Made by a program: the position numbers and the translations under genes. The notes below the pieces were generated by a model, which worked only from the letters and a program-made list of their open reading frames with translations, was not told where the DNA came from and did no database searches. DNA of 64,000 bases from Sipunculus nudus. Taxonomy: Eukaryota; Annelida; Sipuncula; Golfingiida; Sipunculidae. Where the stretch lies: positions 51,851,618-51,915,617 of the forward strand of contig CM049317.1 in assembly GCA_026874595.1 (NCBI GenBank), read 5' to 3'. Of the stretch, positions 11,603-23,887 are shown piece by piece; position 1 is the stretch's first letter; each line of letters begins with the position of its first letter.

Positions 11603-11772
11603 AATTGATCAATCTTAGGGGTGGAGGAAATCATGGGACCAAGAGAAAACCACCTTCAGTGGACTGCCAACTACAACCCACTCTCACAGCCACGCCAGGG
11701 ATCGAACACAGGTGGCGTGATCGAACCCGGGTCGCCAGCGGAGAGAGGCGAATTTTACCCTTTGACTGTCCA
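11603..11772 (-). mobile_element. tRNA-derived SINE (minus strand)
   Basis: On the minus strand the head carries a promoter-like layout: an A-box-like TGGACAGTCAAAGGG (about 11768), then CGCCTCTC, then a B-box GGGTTCGATCA, with a second B-like GTGTTCGATCC downstream. The body, GGTGGTTTTCTCTTGG followed by TTTCCTCCACCCC, matches the body of the SINE at 30460-30680. It is a degraded SINE, not a tRNA gene: no cloverleaf closes. It ends beside a Helentron-like element. Confidence 0.7.
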
Positions 11773-11782
11773 GGCCACTTTT

Positions 11783-13328
11783 TATGCCCCCTCCACAAAG
11801 TGGCCGGGGCATATAGTTTTACCCATGTCTGTCATTCCGTCCTTCCGTCCTTCCGAAATCAAACAGTTGTACGGACTTTTTTTCCCAATGCCTGCAGATA
11901 TTGGCCTGATTTTTGGCGTGCGGGCAGATATAGACCAGTTACAGATCGAGTTCGCGTTTCGTCCCGGTTGACCTACTTTTGACCGTTTTACGGCTCCTAA
12001 ACTTAGAAAATTTCATGAAAAATAGAAATATTCATGACAGATACACATGTACGGACTTTTTTTCGCAATGCCTGCAGATATTGGCCTGATTTTTGGTGTG
12101 TGGGCAGATATAGACCATTTACAGATCGAGATCGCGTTTCGTCCTGGTTGACCTACTTTTGACCGTTTTACAGCTCCTGAACATAGAAACTTTCATGAAA
12201 AATATGAAATTTCATGACAAATACACATGTACGGACTTTTTTCGCAGTGCCTGCAGATATTGGCCCTGATTTTTGGTGTGTGGGCAGATATAGACCAGTT
12301 ACAGATTGAGTTCGCGTTTCGGCCCAGTTGACCTACTTTTGACCGTTTAATGGCTCCTAAACTTAGAAAATTTCATGAAAAATAGAAATATTCATGACAG
12401 ATACACATGTACAGACTTTTTTTCGCAATGCCTGCAGATATTGGCCTAATTTTTGGTGTGTGGGCAGATATAGACCAGTTACAGATCGAGTTAGCGTTTT
12501 GTCCCGGTCGACCTACTTTTGACCGTTTTACGGCTCCTGAACAGAAAATTTCATGAAAAATATGAAATTTCATGACAAATACACTTGTACAGACTTTTCT
12601 TCACAATACCTGCAGATATTGGCCTGATTTTTGGTGTGTGGGCAGATAATGACCAGTTACAGATCAAGTTCACGTTTTGTCCCAGTTGACCTATTTTTGA
12701 CCATTTGACGGTGCTCTAACATAGAAAATTTCATAAAAAGGTGCACATGTATGGACTTTTTTTCGCAGTGCCTGCAGATACAGGCCTGTTTTTTGGTGTG
12801 TAGGCAGATAATGACCAGTAACAGATCCAGTTCTTGTTTTGTCTCAGTTGACCTACTTTTGACCATTTGACTGCTCCTGAACATAGAAAGTTTCATGAAA
12901 AATATAAATTTTCATAACAAATGCATATGTACTGACTTTTTTTCCTCAATGCCTGCAGATCCCACCCTGATTTTTTTTGTATGGGCAGATAATGACAGTT
13001 ACAGATCGAGTTTGCGTTTCATCCCGGTTGACCTACTTTTGATTGTTTTACGGCTCCTTAACATCGAAAATTTCATGAAAGACAGAAATTTTTATGGAAA
13101 ATGCACATGTATGGACTTTAAGGACTTTTTTTCACAATGCCTGCATATACTGACATGATTTTTGGTGTGTTGCTTGATAATGACCTGTTACAGATCGAGT
13201 TTGCATTTTGCCCTTGTTGACTTCTTTTGACCATACAACACCTCCTGAACTTAAAAAATTTTCCAAATTTTACAAATGTTTCTAATTTGCCTAAGGCGGG
13301 GGCATTCGTGTCGTTCCGACACATCTAG
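11783..13328 (+). mobile_element. Helentron-like non-autonomous element (HINE/pearl type), family 2
   Basis: The 5' end has a hairpin (TATGCCCC at 11783, GGGGCATA at 11806). The 3' end repeats the motif inverted (GGGGGCAT, 13298-13305) and then has the hairpin GTGTCG-TTC-CGACAC (13308-13322), two bases, and CTAG followed by T. This is the same layout as family 1 (3764-4982), yet the sequence is unrelated. A T precedes the 5' end and follows CTAG, as expected for Helentron-type insertion between two T residues. The core is an array of about eight 180-bp units. No Rep/helicase is encoded. Confidence 0.85.
11871..13290. repeat. Tandem array of ~180-bp units in the family 2 element
   Basis: Units begin at the ACGGACTTTTTTTCGCA motif near 11871, 12051, 12231, 12411, 12589, 12751, 12931 and 13111, so the period is 180 bp with one shortened unit. 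Each unit carries CCTGCAGATATTGGCCTGAT, a run ending GTTGACCTACTTTTGACC, and TTTCATGAAAAATA. Divergence rises toward the 3' end, where the last units are most degraded. Read on the minus strand, each unit has two AGGTCA-like half-sites five bases apart. ORFs on both strands here are repeat artefacts. Confidence 0.92.
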
Positions 13329-13329
13329 T

Positions 13330-14214
13330 CTTCTTTGTTCTTCTAAACAAAGATAACCAAACTTTCTGAAATAAAATAATTTCATAGCTGTATGTTTTAA
13401 ATTTTTTACCAACTGTCTTTACCCTTCAATTTTTTAATTTGGGGACATTGCATTCGGTCAGATTATCATATACATGTTCAACTTGTCAATACATGGCCAC
13501 TTGACAATACATGAACAATATTGGCTGTAATTTGTATGGCAGTGTACCCATGTTCCTGTGTATTATTTAAGTCCTAGCAGACACCAAGCCCTTGGCATTC
13601 AAGTAAACGAATACTGTCTGCATGATGTACCATAGACTTTTGAGGTCATGTGATATCTGAAGGAACATGAGCCATTGTTATGTCATGGACAGACTAAATG
13701 TGCTTTGGACAGAAATGGGAACACAATAACAATTTATGGAAGCTGCCTATCACCAGTATGCAGACTGGGACTATTTTCCTTTTTCTGCAGGTGGTTTATG
13801 GAAAGTGGAGCTTGAATTTATTATAAACATTGTGACCATGTGAAGAATGTGTTGAATAACTCACAATAATTTTCATATCGCAGCCAATAAAAATATACAT
13901 GTGCTTAAAGATATGCTTTTTGGTTCAAGGACTGTGTCTGATGTAGCGATGACATCGTTAATCCGTGACAGTCCTGCGCCTACCAGGTACCTGCTCATTG
14001 AGGCAGCGTGGTATGTTCTGACAGTATGTTCCTGGGCATTAAACCAGTAGAACATGCTGCAGGAAGCGCTGTGGGCCGGCTAAAGGAAGCTGATTCACAG
14101 TGATCCTGTCAGGGTTACAGCACAGCATGCAGCAGATCCACCACTCTGTGACTTGCTGCTGGATATATACTGTATTAAAGCTCTCACATCTGGCTCCTTC
14201 CCACAATTTTTACC

Positions 14215-14219
<5 letters not shown>
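13330..14219. other. Gene-free DNA
   Basis: No repeat or gene is recognised between the Helentron-like element and the TA microsatellite. The stretch 13900-14100 is more complex than its surroundings but gives no convincing reading frame. Confidence 0.5.

Positions 14220-14277
<58 letters not shown>
14220..14277. repeat. (TA)n microsatellite
   Basis: This is an uninterrupted TA dinucleotide run of about 58 bp. Confidence 0.97.
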
Positions 14278-14279
<2 letters not shown>

Positions 14280-15969
14280 TGTCTCAATAATCAACATGAT
14301 GGCCCATCAAGTGTAAGTGATTTGGAGAAATAAATTAATGTAGATTAATCCTGTGTGCTTCTATTTACACTACATTGTGTAAGTTGTGTCAACTGCTTGA
14401 CCTGTTTTACTATTAAACTTTGACAGTTCTGGTGTAACTTTTTAATATAAAGATATGATCCTTTTGTTCTGTGCTATATGAAACTCTTTTGGATACTCTG
14501 GTACGTGAGCAATGGGACATTAGCAGTGACAGCCCATTTTGTTGACCTTCAAGATGATACATTTTTTCCAGCTGAGACAAATGTGGTGACTTTTAAATAC
14601 ACTATTTCAGACAGTCATGCTGATCTCAGAGTGGTAATAAACCGGCCACTGCTTATAAGTGTTATCCCTGGCTTGCCATATAGTTTCAAATACATAACTA
14701 CCATATATATATAATATATCTGGTGTAGTATTCTGATATTAAGTGATATATATTATAATAACAGGGTCTGCTGTTCCTGAATTTAGTCTGTGGCACTGTG
14801 AGCTAATGTTATTTTTCAAAACCCAATTTTAGATCCTGCCAGGGATGGCTCAGTTCATTGATCTGGTGCATAAGTTCCATAGAGACGTGGTTCATGTTCA
14901 GGGCCTCTCATCCTCAATGATAATGGATCAAATTTGTGCATGAAAATATTTGGTCCCTACCACCTATCATGCACATGGAGGCCATTGGAAGAGTAGCCAT
15001 GGAATTGAAATACAATTAGTTTTCCAGGGGGCGCTATTGTCTGCAGGTTGTATTAGTCACATCCTATGACTGTGAAGAGCTCATCAGTGAAGTCATTGGC
15101 CGTCAAGACAGATTTCCATAAGGGTTATTTATGACCAGACGAATACACAATCAGTCATTTAACAGTGGGAGTAATCTACTCTGCTACTGAGATGCCTGAC
15201 CTTTTCAGGTCTAAGTAAATAGTGGTTGTATGTACTGTGTTTCTGCCTCATTTAATACAGTACACAATTAACGTTGTATCAGACTAATGGAAGGTTTTAC
15301 TTACTTTGCTATTGTGTTTATTGTGTTTATTATTGTGTTTATTGTGACTTTTGTGAAGTTCCGAACACAGAAGTCTGGAACATCTCGATGAAAGACAGTT
15401 CAAAATACCTTTGGGAAACTATAATTCTGGGATACATTGATTAATATATATTGATACAGTATATATATTTAATTGAGTATGTTTAAATAAATATTTAAAG
15501 AACTTCTCCTCATTGCACTCTGCACATTTATTTTGATATCAGTGATATTCCTTGTAGCATTTATCTTCTATTTTGTGAGTATATTCTTGTGAATATTAAT
15601 TTTTTTTTTTACACAGACAGCTTTAACAAGGAGAGATTGCTTCCTGGTGACAAGTGCATGCTGTCCTGTTGAATAACTGTCAGATATAAGCCATGTGTAA
15701 AGTGGTATAATACTAACTAATATTTTGTCATGTCTTGAGTATTATTCAAAGTGATCTGTGGGATTCCGAAACTCCCATCTGGTTCCAAGCTCATTTTGGC
15801 ATTTGTCTCTTATAAATACCAGTGGTACACCCACAATTACGACATCCAACCTGTGATATCCATGTTTTAGTGTGTAGGCAAAATGGCAACCTCCATGAGC
15901 AATATAGAAAACTGGGAGAAATAAACCTGTCAGGGTTGAATAGGGGCTCGGGGATTCCACACAAAGATG
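14278..15969. other. Gene-free DNA
   Basis: No gene is supported. It contains a short ATTGTGTTT minisatellite (about 15312-15350), a poly-T tract near 15600, and a CTCF-like core at 15021-15034. Confidence 0.5.
15021..15034 (+). promoter_or_regulatory. CTCF-like core (weak)
   Basis: TTTCCAGGGGGCGC contains CCAGGGGGCGC followed by TA. It fits the 3' part of the CTCF core (SYAGRKGGCGC) but lacks the leading CCA. Binding is inferred only. Confidence 0.3.
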
Positions 15970-16090
15970 CTCTGAAGTATTAGTGGTTTAGGCGTTTGGC
16001 CTCTGAGCTGAAGGTCCTTTGTTCGAACCCCATCGAATCGGCATCGATGCCTCAATGGCATGATGGTGTAATCTCGTTGAACCTCAGAGA
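15970..16090 (+). mobile_element. tRNA-like SINE head
   Basis: An A-box-like TGGTTTAGGCG near 15983 is followed about 30 bp later by a B-box-like TTGTTCGAACCCC (near 16019), the spacing expected of a pol III type 2 promoter. The acceptor and T-stem positions do not pair and the anticodon loop would be too long, so this is not a functional tRNA gene. A tRNA-derived SINE or degraded tRNA pseudogene is the best reading. The downstream body (to about 16090) does not match the other SINEs in the window. Confidence 0.55.
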
Positions 16091-17927
16091 TTCACTCTAA
16101 TGTCTTATTATGACTTCTTGATTATTCCTAAATCCGTGCATATAAAACCTGAAACCCAGAAGGCTGAATAATAACATATCATTCTAATTGTATGGATACT
16201 TTCATCCTCCTTCAGTAGAAAGTACCACCAAGAGGCCATGGACCTATCCTTAAAAAAGGAGAAAAAAAAGATACTCCAAGGACAGAGCCCAGGCGAGAAT
16301 CCATCCATGGAGAGATTCTGGTGGTTAGGAGACATACAGGTCTGTATCAACCAAAGTTTAGAGCAGAACAACGCTTATTTCAGCCACGTCCAAATCCTGA
16401 AATTATGGTTGGGTTTTAAGCACAAGCGACTTTGTATGATCATGGGCAGTTTAATAGACATGCAGCTCTAGTGTTCAACATTTTTCAACAGCATATATAA
16501 TAGAGCTTTTTGGGAGCATGGATCAAACAGTTATCAGATAGGGCATGTCTGCAGACTGTAATAGTTTACTGATACATTAAATCTACATATATAGTTTCTG
16601 CACTAGAGTCAGGGGGTCAGAGGAATAATTTGGTGAGGTACAGCTTGGGCCAGAGATCAGCCAGAAAGCAGAAGCAACCTAGTCAGGCCATGTGAATACT
16701 ATTGTACTCCTCTAAGTTCCAGTCATGCTGTCAGTTCTGAGTCCCAGTGCTGGGAGTCAAGTGTCAGCTCCTGGTCATGTTATTCATAAAGTAACCCTGG
16801 AAGCTGGCATCCAGCTCTGCTTGTGTACTGTGTACCTTTGGTGCAGCAGGGGTTATACCTGTAGCAGTTCATCCAGCTGCTTCATCAGCATCTTCACAGG
16901 GCTTAGATATACAGTACCCCTCCAGCTGATGCCAATATGCAGCCTGTGTTTTATTGAAGTGTTGGCCCTCCCAGTTCAAATGGTGATGTACTCAACTCTC
17001 AGTTTGTGAACTTTGATAGGCCCTCAGTGCTTACTACGGAGGGGCTGATTGTTTACTCTGTCAGGAGAATACAAACTGTCCAGTAAACAGGGCAGGCCTA
17101 ACCCTTACCTGTGATAGCAGATACAGTGTGATATCTGATTGATAAAGTATGACACACTGTTTAGTCCTCCCTTCAGGCTATCTGCATACAGAGATTTCAA
17201 GAAGACAAATGGTAGCATTTGACTTTAAAACTAAATTATCCCAAATACAATTGAATTAAAAGGTTTAGCCAAAACAAAAAAAAATGTGATTTGCTTTTAC
17301 AGGAAACTTCTCACACCTCTGAAATAAGCCAGTTCATGACATGGTTACAGGTCTTCATATAAACCATATCCATTTATAAAATACTTGATTTTCATTTATG
17401 AACTACGTATTTCTGTAGTCACCTGATGGGTTTACATCAGATGCTTGGTATACAGCTGTATGATTTATATTCATCTCAACATTTATTTGTTATATATATG
17501 TGTATTTCTTTTTATCTGTGTTTTCCGTATAGCAGAATTTAGTGCATTTGGAATGACTGTGTGCTATAATGTGCTATTTATCAATCTTTTTCTTATCTTT
17601 TTATATGAATAAGACAATACCGGTACACCAGGAATGAATATTAACAGTAGAGTGGTCATTTACAAGTAGTCATATATGATCAAATGGTTTCACTCTGTAA
17701 GGGAAAAATAATGTTTAAACTCAGCTTAGTTGTTTTTAAAATGTTTATCTAAAGTAAAGGGCAAGGACATGTCCTGCTGTTATGTACTTTAAACATCAAG
17801 TACTGGCTAATTATGAAGTCAACCAGGCCTTGGGGTCAATTTTGAACTGAATTGGAATTGAATTGGAATTAAAGGTAAAACCAAATGAATTGGAATTTCT
17901 TTTAAAATTATACTAATATATAAAAAA
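16091..17927. other. Gene-free DNA
   Basis: No gene is supported. ORFs at 16108-16371 (minus) and 16725-17009 (plus) lack recognisable domains. The region 16500-17160 is less AT-rich than average. One TACCGGTA site lies just inside at 17618. Confidence 0.45.
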
Positions 17928-18212
17928 CTGGTTTACTTTAGTCTAAAAGTGGTCCGCTTTGCGTCCACACTGTACTTCACTTTACAAATACCTTGACCAG
18001 TTTATACAACACAACTTGAGTTAGCTGTCCACATTTGGTTCGTAATCCAATTCATCCCTGCAATTTTCCCTCCCAAGCACAAGGCATGCTAGGGCAACAT
18101 CAAGGGTAGCGGTCAAGGCCGGTCGCTTAAACTGAACTCATTTGGACTATAAGTGAGTTTGCCTGTACGCACCAAAAACCGGTTGACTGAAGTCCGGACT
18201 AAAGTAAACTGG
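17928..18212. mobile_element. Putative foldback MITE
   Basis: CTGGTTTACTTTAGTC (17928-17943) is inverted at 18196-18212 (GGACTAAAGTAAACTGG), and a third, related inverted copy (GCGGACTACAGTAAACCA) lies at 18235-18252. The element could therefore end at either 18212 or 18252. No target duplication is clear. The interior has GTCC and GGAC motifs near both ends. This is a candidate short non-autonomous DNA transposon with uncertain boundaries. Confidence 0.5.
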
Positions 18213-18253
18213 ACTACTGTAGTGGGCCTTTCAAGCGGACTACAGTAAACCAA

Positions 18254-18814
18254 ACTGATGCGGATAAGTGGCCTAGTGCAGACAGAGTAAAACGATTCAC
18301 AATCCGGATTATTTGCTTATGCAGATACGGCCACTATATACATAGTACCGTACTTGGTAGGTGTGTTCCCAGTCCTAGCTAAGGATGGCATCAGCAGTTG
18401 TTCAGGGTTGTTCAGAGTTCCCAGGGTACGGTTTTAAGGAATGTTAAGTGTACTACACTTGAATTAAAGAGATTTTTGCTTCTCTCTTGTCAAGGTACAC
18501 AGCAATTCCTCACCCTATTACATCTAATGAGTGTCCTTATGCAGATTCTTCAGATAATCTACGTGAAAAAAGAGAAACCAAGGGGTGTTATATATTGTTG
18601 AGGTATAGGCAGTTAAGTGCACTGATATTGGGTAATCCTTCCAATACTCACTGATCTGATGAAAAGAAGGTAATAATATTGGATAGCTCTCCTCCTATGA
18701 ATGGAGTAGGACTTGTGAGTTCTTATTAATTCACAGAAGAGTTGGTATCACTAAGCCATGAAAAAAAAATGTGTTGAACTCTCCCATTACTATTCCAGAT
18801 CTTAGACCAGATGT
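18254..18814. other. Gene-free DNA
   Basis: Nothing recognisable. A 67-codon ORF at 18398-18601 has no domain. Confidence 0.5.
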
Positions 18815-19160
18815 AATATGGTGTACCAACAGTTTGTCCGTTCGTTTATTGATAATGTCAACACAATAACTTACCAGGACTTTGATGGATTTTCAAACCT
18901 AAATATACCAAAATATGATACCTTGACTAAATTTGAATCCCAGCAAAATCCATGCATATTTAATAAGATTCAACCAGACTTTTGTGGTACTGTGATGACC
19001 TTCTAAATTCTGATAGATTTTCGTGATACTCATTAAAATATTTACCTATAGAGTTTCTCACCTGAATTAAATCCTTGGCAAAACCCAAACATCCTTAATA
19101 ACGTGTTAGGCACAAGACATAAGATTGATGTATCATGCACTCTTGCGGGTTCCTTTTTTT
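18815..19160 (+). mobile_element. Decayed copy of Helentron-like family 3
   Basis: Segments match the element at 35427-36215: ATAACTTACCAGGACTTTGATGG, CCAGCAAAATCCATGCATAT, and ATACTCATTAAAATATTTACC. The order is conserved but the copy is heavily diverged, with no clear 5' hairpin. A GCACTCTTGCGGGTTCC stretch near 19137 may be close to its 3' limit. Confidence 0.6.
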
Positions 19161-20570
19161 GTTTTAATTTATACATTGTTTTTTTATAGCAGTTGATATA
19201 TTTATATCTAATTTATCACTTTAAACAATTGTTATCTGTAGTAGGTGGCAGTCATGAAGTACTGCACAAGAAGGTGCTTATATTAACTTGTATTTAAGAT
19301 TACTTAACTGCAGCAAGCTTGACTGTATCAAATGCTTTATAAAAGTAATGCAAATATTATTTACACAACTTGAACTATCTGTAGGTTGTGGTTCCACATA
19401 CTGAAAGTGAAAGTTGTTTCGTTGTAATATAAGACCCTTGAGCAAAGTTTGATATCAATCAGGCTCTACTTGTGTTTCTTAATAACTTATGAAATAGGAA
19501 CACATTCTACACATTTCAACTTGGAACCTAAGACTTATTGTGACTTTTCTGAAACCTTTGAGAAACATTGTTATGAATTCTTTCAGATATTTAATAGTAT
19601 CATAACTAGGTATTATAATAAGAATCATTATTATTAAGAGAGATAGAGAAAGAAAGACAGAGGGGGGAACAGGTGCAACATGAAAATGTAGGAGGGTCTG
19701 TTCCATATGCCAAAAAGATATATATTCCTGGAAAAAGTGACAGAAGAAGATGGGGCATGAGGAACTGGTATATCAGTATTACACCAGCATCTTATAATAA
19801 TACATCAAAGAGTACTACCAGTAGCTGATATCACATGTGAAATATGCTCTCATGTAACAGCATGCTTCAGCACACATCAGCTGTCTTGTGGTTACACATA
19901 CACAGACAACACACACTGCTAATTACTGATATGTACACAGGACCATATGTCACATGGGAATAAGCCTCACTGTCTCTGTGACTGCTGCAGTCTTGCAGGT
20001 TCACTATGATGAGGGCTGGTCCAGCCAGCTGACTCTAATCAAGCTGTATTTTGCTTGTAATACAACATGGTCAGCACATGTGATCAGCTGTCCTAATCAG
20101 ATAAAGAAACTAGGCTGGCTTGGACAAAGCAGGGGGCACTGTACCCAGCCTGGACCAGGAATGTTCAGACTGGTTCTTGGTATCACTTGTCTAGGTCATT
20201 TATGCCCCTCCGGATAGAAAGGAGTATGCTGCCATGTCAGAGATACAGGACAGACTATATAAAAGATGACTCTGAAAATTGAGATGGGGAAAATTTGGCA
20301 TTTTGGATGCCTCATCACTTAAAAGTATTGTTTCACTTCAATTAAACCAGATCATGGTTCACCCTTTTAATATCTTTATTTACCTTGTGAATTGTGACAC
20401 CACAACCCATGCATGTGTGAAAAAAGATACCGCAAGCACTGTTAAAACTCAGAATATTAGTGAATTTACATTCTTATTTGTTAAATTTCTTGGCATGGCA
20501 TGTGTTGTGTTATTGGGCCTCTTGGACCATTCATGGAGATTATATTTACAACATGGGGGTTCCCACAGTG
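19161..20570. other. Gene-free DNA
   Basis: No gene is supported. A CTCF-like core (GCAGGGGGCAC, about 20129-20139) is present. The 139-codon ORF 20279-20698 runs into the MITE at 20576 and is not believed. Confidence 0.45.
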
Positions 20571-20575
20571 TTCGA

Positions 20576-21032
20576 AATACTGGGTGCCTAGGTGCACAGA
20601 TGCACCAAAAAAAACATTTTGTGCACCCATTGTATCACTGCAAGTTGCACAGTGTGCACCTGAGGCTGGTAACTAGGACAGATATGCAGGATCGTTAGGC
20701 ACATGCACATCTGACAGTCCAGATATAATCAAACAGGGACAATTATAAACTAAAACATGAAGTCACACTAAACATTGTATGTAAATAGATCCAGTGATCA
20801 GAGCTTTTCTTTGAATTGATATTATTCAAGGTTCCATTTTGACCAGGTTTAAACCCTTAGTTTAAACTGCACTGAAATATGTGTGTGAAATATAATAGGG
20901 CCCTATAGCTGTAATAAGAATAACTGTAATGACATTAATGTATTTGTGCACCTTGAAATTACTTTGTGCACCCAGTTGTATAAGCTGTGGTGCACAGGTG
21001 CACCTTACCAAAAAAAAGTATTTTGTACACTG
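20576..21032. mobile_element. MITE with CAGTGT ends and GTGCAC motif repeats
   Basis: The left end is CAGTGTTCGAAATAC. The right end on the minus strand is CAGTGTACAAAATAC. The element is flanked by TCCCA on both sides (20571-20575, 21033-21037), an exact 5-bp duplication. Both subterminal regions repeat GTGCAC(C): GGTGCACAGATGCACC on the left, GGTGCACAGGTGCACC on the right, plus several single copies. It has no coding capacity. The superfamily is open: the ends look hAT-like, but a 5-bp duplication would be atypical and could point elsewhere. Confidence 0.7.
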
Positions 21033-21037
21033 TCCCA

Positions 21038-23527
21038 TAGATATTTGGTGGCGTTCCATACTTGTGTGTGTATGTGATACGTAAGTGCCAGTACTATGTG
21101 GTACACTTTGGTGTCACTGATAGGGTATTCCTCTGTAAGATGATTTCTTTATACCTGTAGCACTTTACTATATCTGCAGTTTTGCTGCATACATACTGCA
21201 TATATGCATACCTATTAATCCGTCCAATTATGAATGCTTCGAGCAGGGTATTAATCAGACAAAAAGTAATCAGATTGTCCTGGAAAAAGCAGGGGTCACT
21301 GGGTGCTGTTTGGAGTTTAGATGCTGAGAATGGTGCTGGCTATCACTGGTCCAGCACTGGCAGAAGAGGTGACAGTAATGATGGAGCACTCAGAATATTT
21401 GTTATTCCATCTTGATGAAATCCTGGCTAAATTAGACATTATTCCTGAGGAGTTCAGGTTTAACATTATCATAATAAATTTCTTCCACGGGAACTTCAAG
21501 CATGGATGGTGAACCACATCAGATCACATGATGGCTGTTCATAATATTGCTAGATCTGTCTGATGATGATGTCTTTTCTACAGCACTAAAATATTATAAA
21601 AGCCAACTGGATAAATAATATGTTTACATGTACAGATTGGACTGTGTACCACACTGGGATGCCTGTGGATCTTTGGAGATATTTTTATGCAAAGTAGTTA
21701 AAATAATACAAGAATCAGGTATTGGGGTAATCATGGACAAAGAAATCAGCGCAATCCCTAGTACAAAATGAAGTAAAATAGATAATGAGAAAACAGTCCA
21801 GATATTCTGTTACCGGTATGTGTAGCAAAACATGAACATACTGGCTTAAGTGATAGGGTCAGGATACCCTGTGTTAGATGCTTAGTGGAAGTTGGCTACA
21901 GTCTGGACCATTCATGGACTTAAGATTATATAAAATACATGTGAAACACACTATCCAGCAGGCCAGCACTGTCAATTTACAAAGAAATCCAATATTTTAT
22001 GAGGTATAAAACCAAGTATTAATTTAATATTCCATTCTCAGTCCCTGTAGTAAGTACCCATATTTTTTTGCCCACATATTAGAACTGATGGACACTCCTT
22101 GGTACAACAGACTTACACAGTGTTTTCACTCATATATTGGTTATTGTTTCAGTATTGTCAGCCAAAAATATCATCAGACATCCTTTTACACTCCTTCAGT
22201 GGTTACACTATTATTCATAACAAACCAGTGATACATTTATTTTTCACACTATTTATGATGTTTTATTGTGAATAAGCCAGGTGTTCTGACAGGCAGGTGG
22301 TCTTTAATGAAGGTTCAGCTTTACTTCATGCATAAATGGCCCAGCAGCTGTCCATCCAGCGGTATATAAAGGACAAAGCTTTTCCTGTCTAATGCTGTAT
22401 TCATATTTCTACAAGCCCCACGGGTACATGTACTGCAGTAAAGGTCAATATTGAATGTGGGCATCCCATTGATTTTGAAACCTCCACTCTACTCCTGTGT
22501 ATGAAGATAATCTAAAATGTCAACACATTGACCTACATGTAATTGTCAAGTTCAGGTCTATTGACTTGTCATGAATTGTATCAGGATAAATGGCCAAGGA
22601 TCTAATTAATCAATTATCCGCATTCATGCTTTGAGTAATAATACACCTAAAAATGCAATTTCTGCACATGCATAGACCTCGCTGAAAGATGAAAGGAATA
22701 TGATATGATTTCTTTGAATTGGGCAGTTTCAGTTTATTATATATTGTCAATGCTTATTGGGTCATTTTCATTAGATTTGATGATAGTTATATAGGCCTAA
22801 TATATGTTTTTATACATAATACTGGAGTTGTACAAATATATGCTTATAATAATAGAGTTTTATGATATGCAAAAAAGTGTATTCCCAAGTATTGCAAGTA
22901 ATGTTTACTCTGGGACTTATTTGCTGTTTTGTTAATTATGGATGTCAAGACCCAGTTCCCAATGATCAAGATGAGATCCTGATCGGGATGCAGTCTAGCC
23001 TAAATCCTGCACTGCAATTAATAACAAAGAGAATGACTTCCTGTCTTAACAGTTTAAGGTTATGGCTGTCCATACCCCTGATCATATATTGTCAAAGACC
23101 ATATGGTGAAATTTGTCTGTATATCAGGTCAGTCTCACATAATACAACATTATAAGGGACCATATGCGATGTGGACTTAAACAGCTGGATGTTACATGTA
23201 TGAATTTATGTGCACAGTCTTGGTGAATTAATGCTGGTAAGAAAGTTTTTAAATGAGACAGGTCCAGTCTACGGGGAATGTGAAAGGTGACTTATGGCCA
23301 TGAGTCAGGGCTGATGTAAAGCCTGCAGTTGAATCAACATGGCCAACAAGGTAAAACTAAAACCTAGTTGTGTAAAAGGGACCCACTGGAAATTGACACT
23401 TCGCAGGGTTGACACAAGCAGATATTATATGGTGAATGGTAAACTGAACTTTGCAAGGAGTTATATATACTATATAGCATGTATATGATTTTACATCAGT
23501 ACTATAATGATATATATATTATCAAGA
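21038..23527. other. Gene-free AT-rich DNA
   Basis: No gene or repeat is recognised. The 97-codon ORF at 22862-23155 has a hydrophobic start but no match I recognise and sits in AT-rich sequence. TACCGGTA occurs at 21811, and TACATGTA at 21625, 22425, 22534 and 23193. Confidence 0.45.
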
Positions 23528-23887
23528 ATGCAGGCGTTGGTAGTCCTTAATGTGGGGTACTCAACATCTCTGTACAAACCTGTGTTTTCATTTCCTTATT
23601 TGCCCTTATTCCAAGGTTCATTGATGCGTATTTGTTCCCCCAACAAGTTTTTGCATTCACTTATTCAGCCCAAATTCCTAGGTTCAATCATGCATAAATG
23701 TGACTGCACATTTGTAAATATTGCTGGAAGTCCTTCCTGAATCCAGATCATGAACCAGACCTACACCAAAATCTCATAATTCTTCATTGGCCACTCCTTA
23801 GGTGCCCATAAAATTTCAAGGGATTCCATTTAAACAAACACAAACACACACAAACAGGGATGAATACATAGCCCCCTGTTGGAGTAA
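23528..23887 (+). repeat. Interspersed repeat family X, copy 2
   Basis: This is the most complete plus-strand copy, from GCAGGCGTTGGTAGTCC to CCCCCTGTTGGAG. It shares GTCCTTAATGTGGGGTACTC with copy 3 (39071-39370) and the TTCAGCCCA, ATTTGTAAATATT and CAAACAGGGATGAA landmarks with copy 1. A CAAACACACACAAACA tract precedes the 3' end. It has no coding capacity. Confidence 0.82.

Noticed and set aside
11605-11982. Two overlapping plus-strand ORFs of 116-125 codons
   Set aside because: They read through a SINE and the start of a Helentron-like array.
15970-16060. Possible tRNA gene
   Set aside because: A- and B-box-like motifs are present, but the acceptor and T stems do not pair and the anticodon loop is too long; it is better read as a SINE head.
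20279-20698. 139-codon plus-strand ORF
   Set aside because: It crosses the boundary of a MITE at 20576 and reads through its inverted-repeat motif, so it is a chance frame.
22862-23155. 97-codon ORF with a signal-peptide-like start
   Set aside because: AT-rich local sequence, no domain and no splice or promoter evidence.
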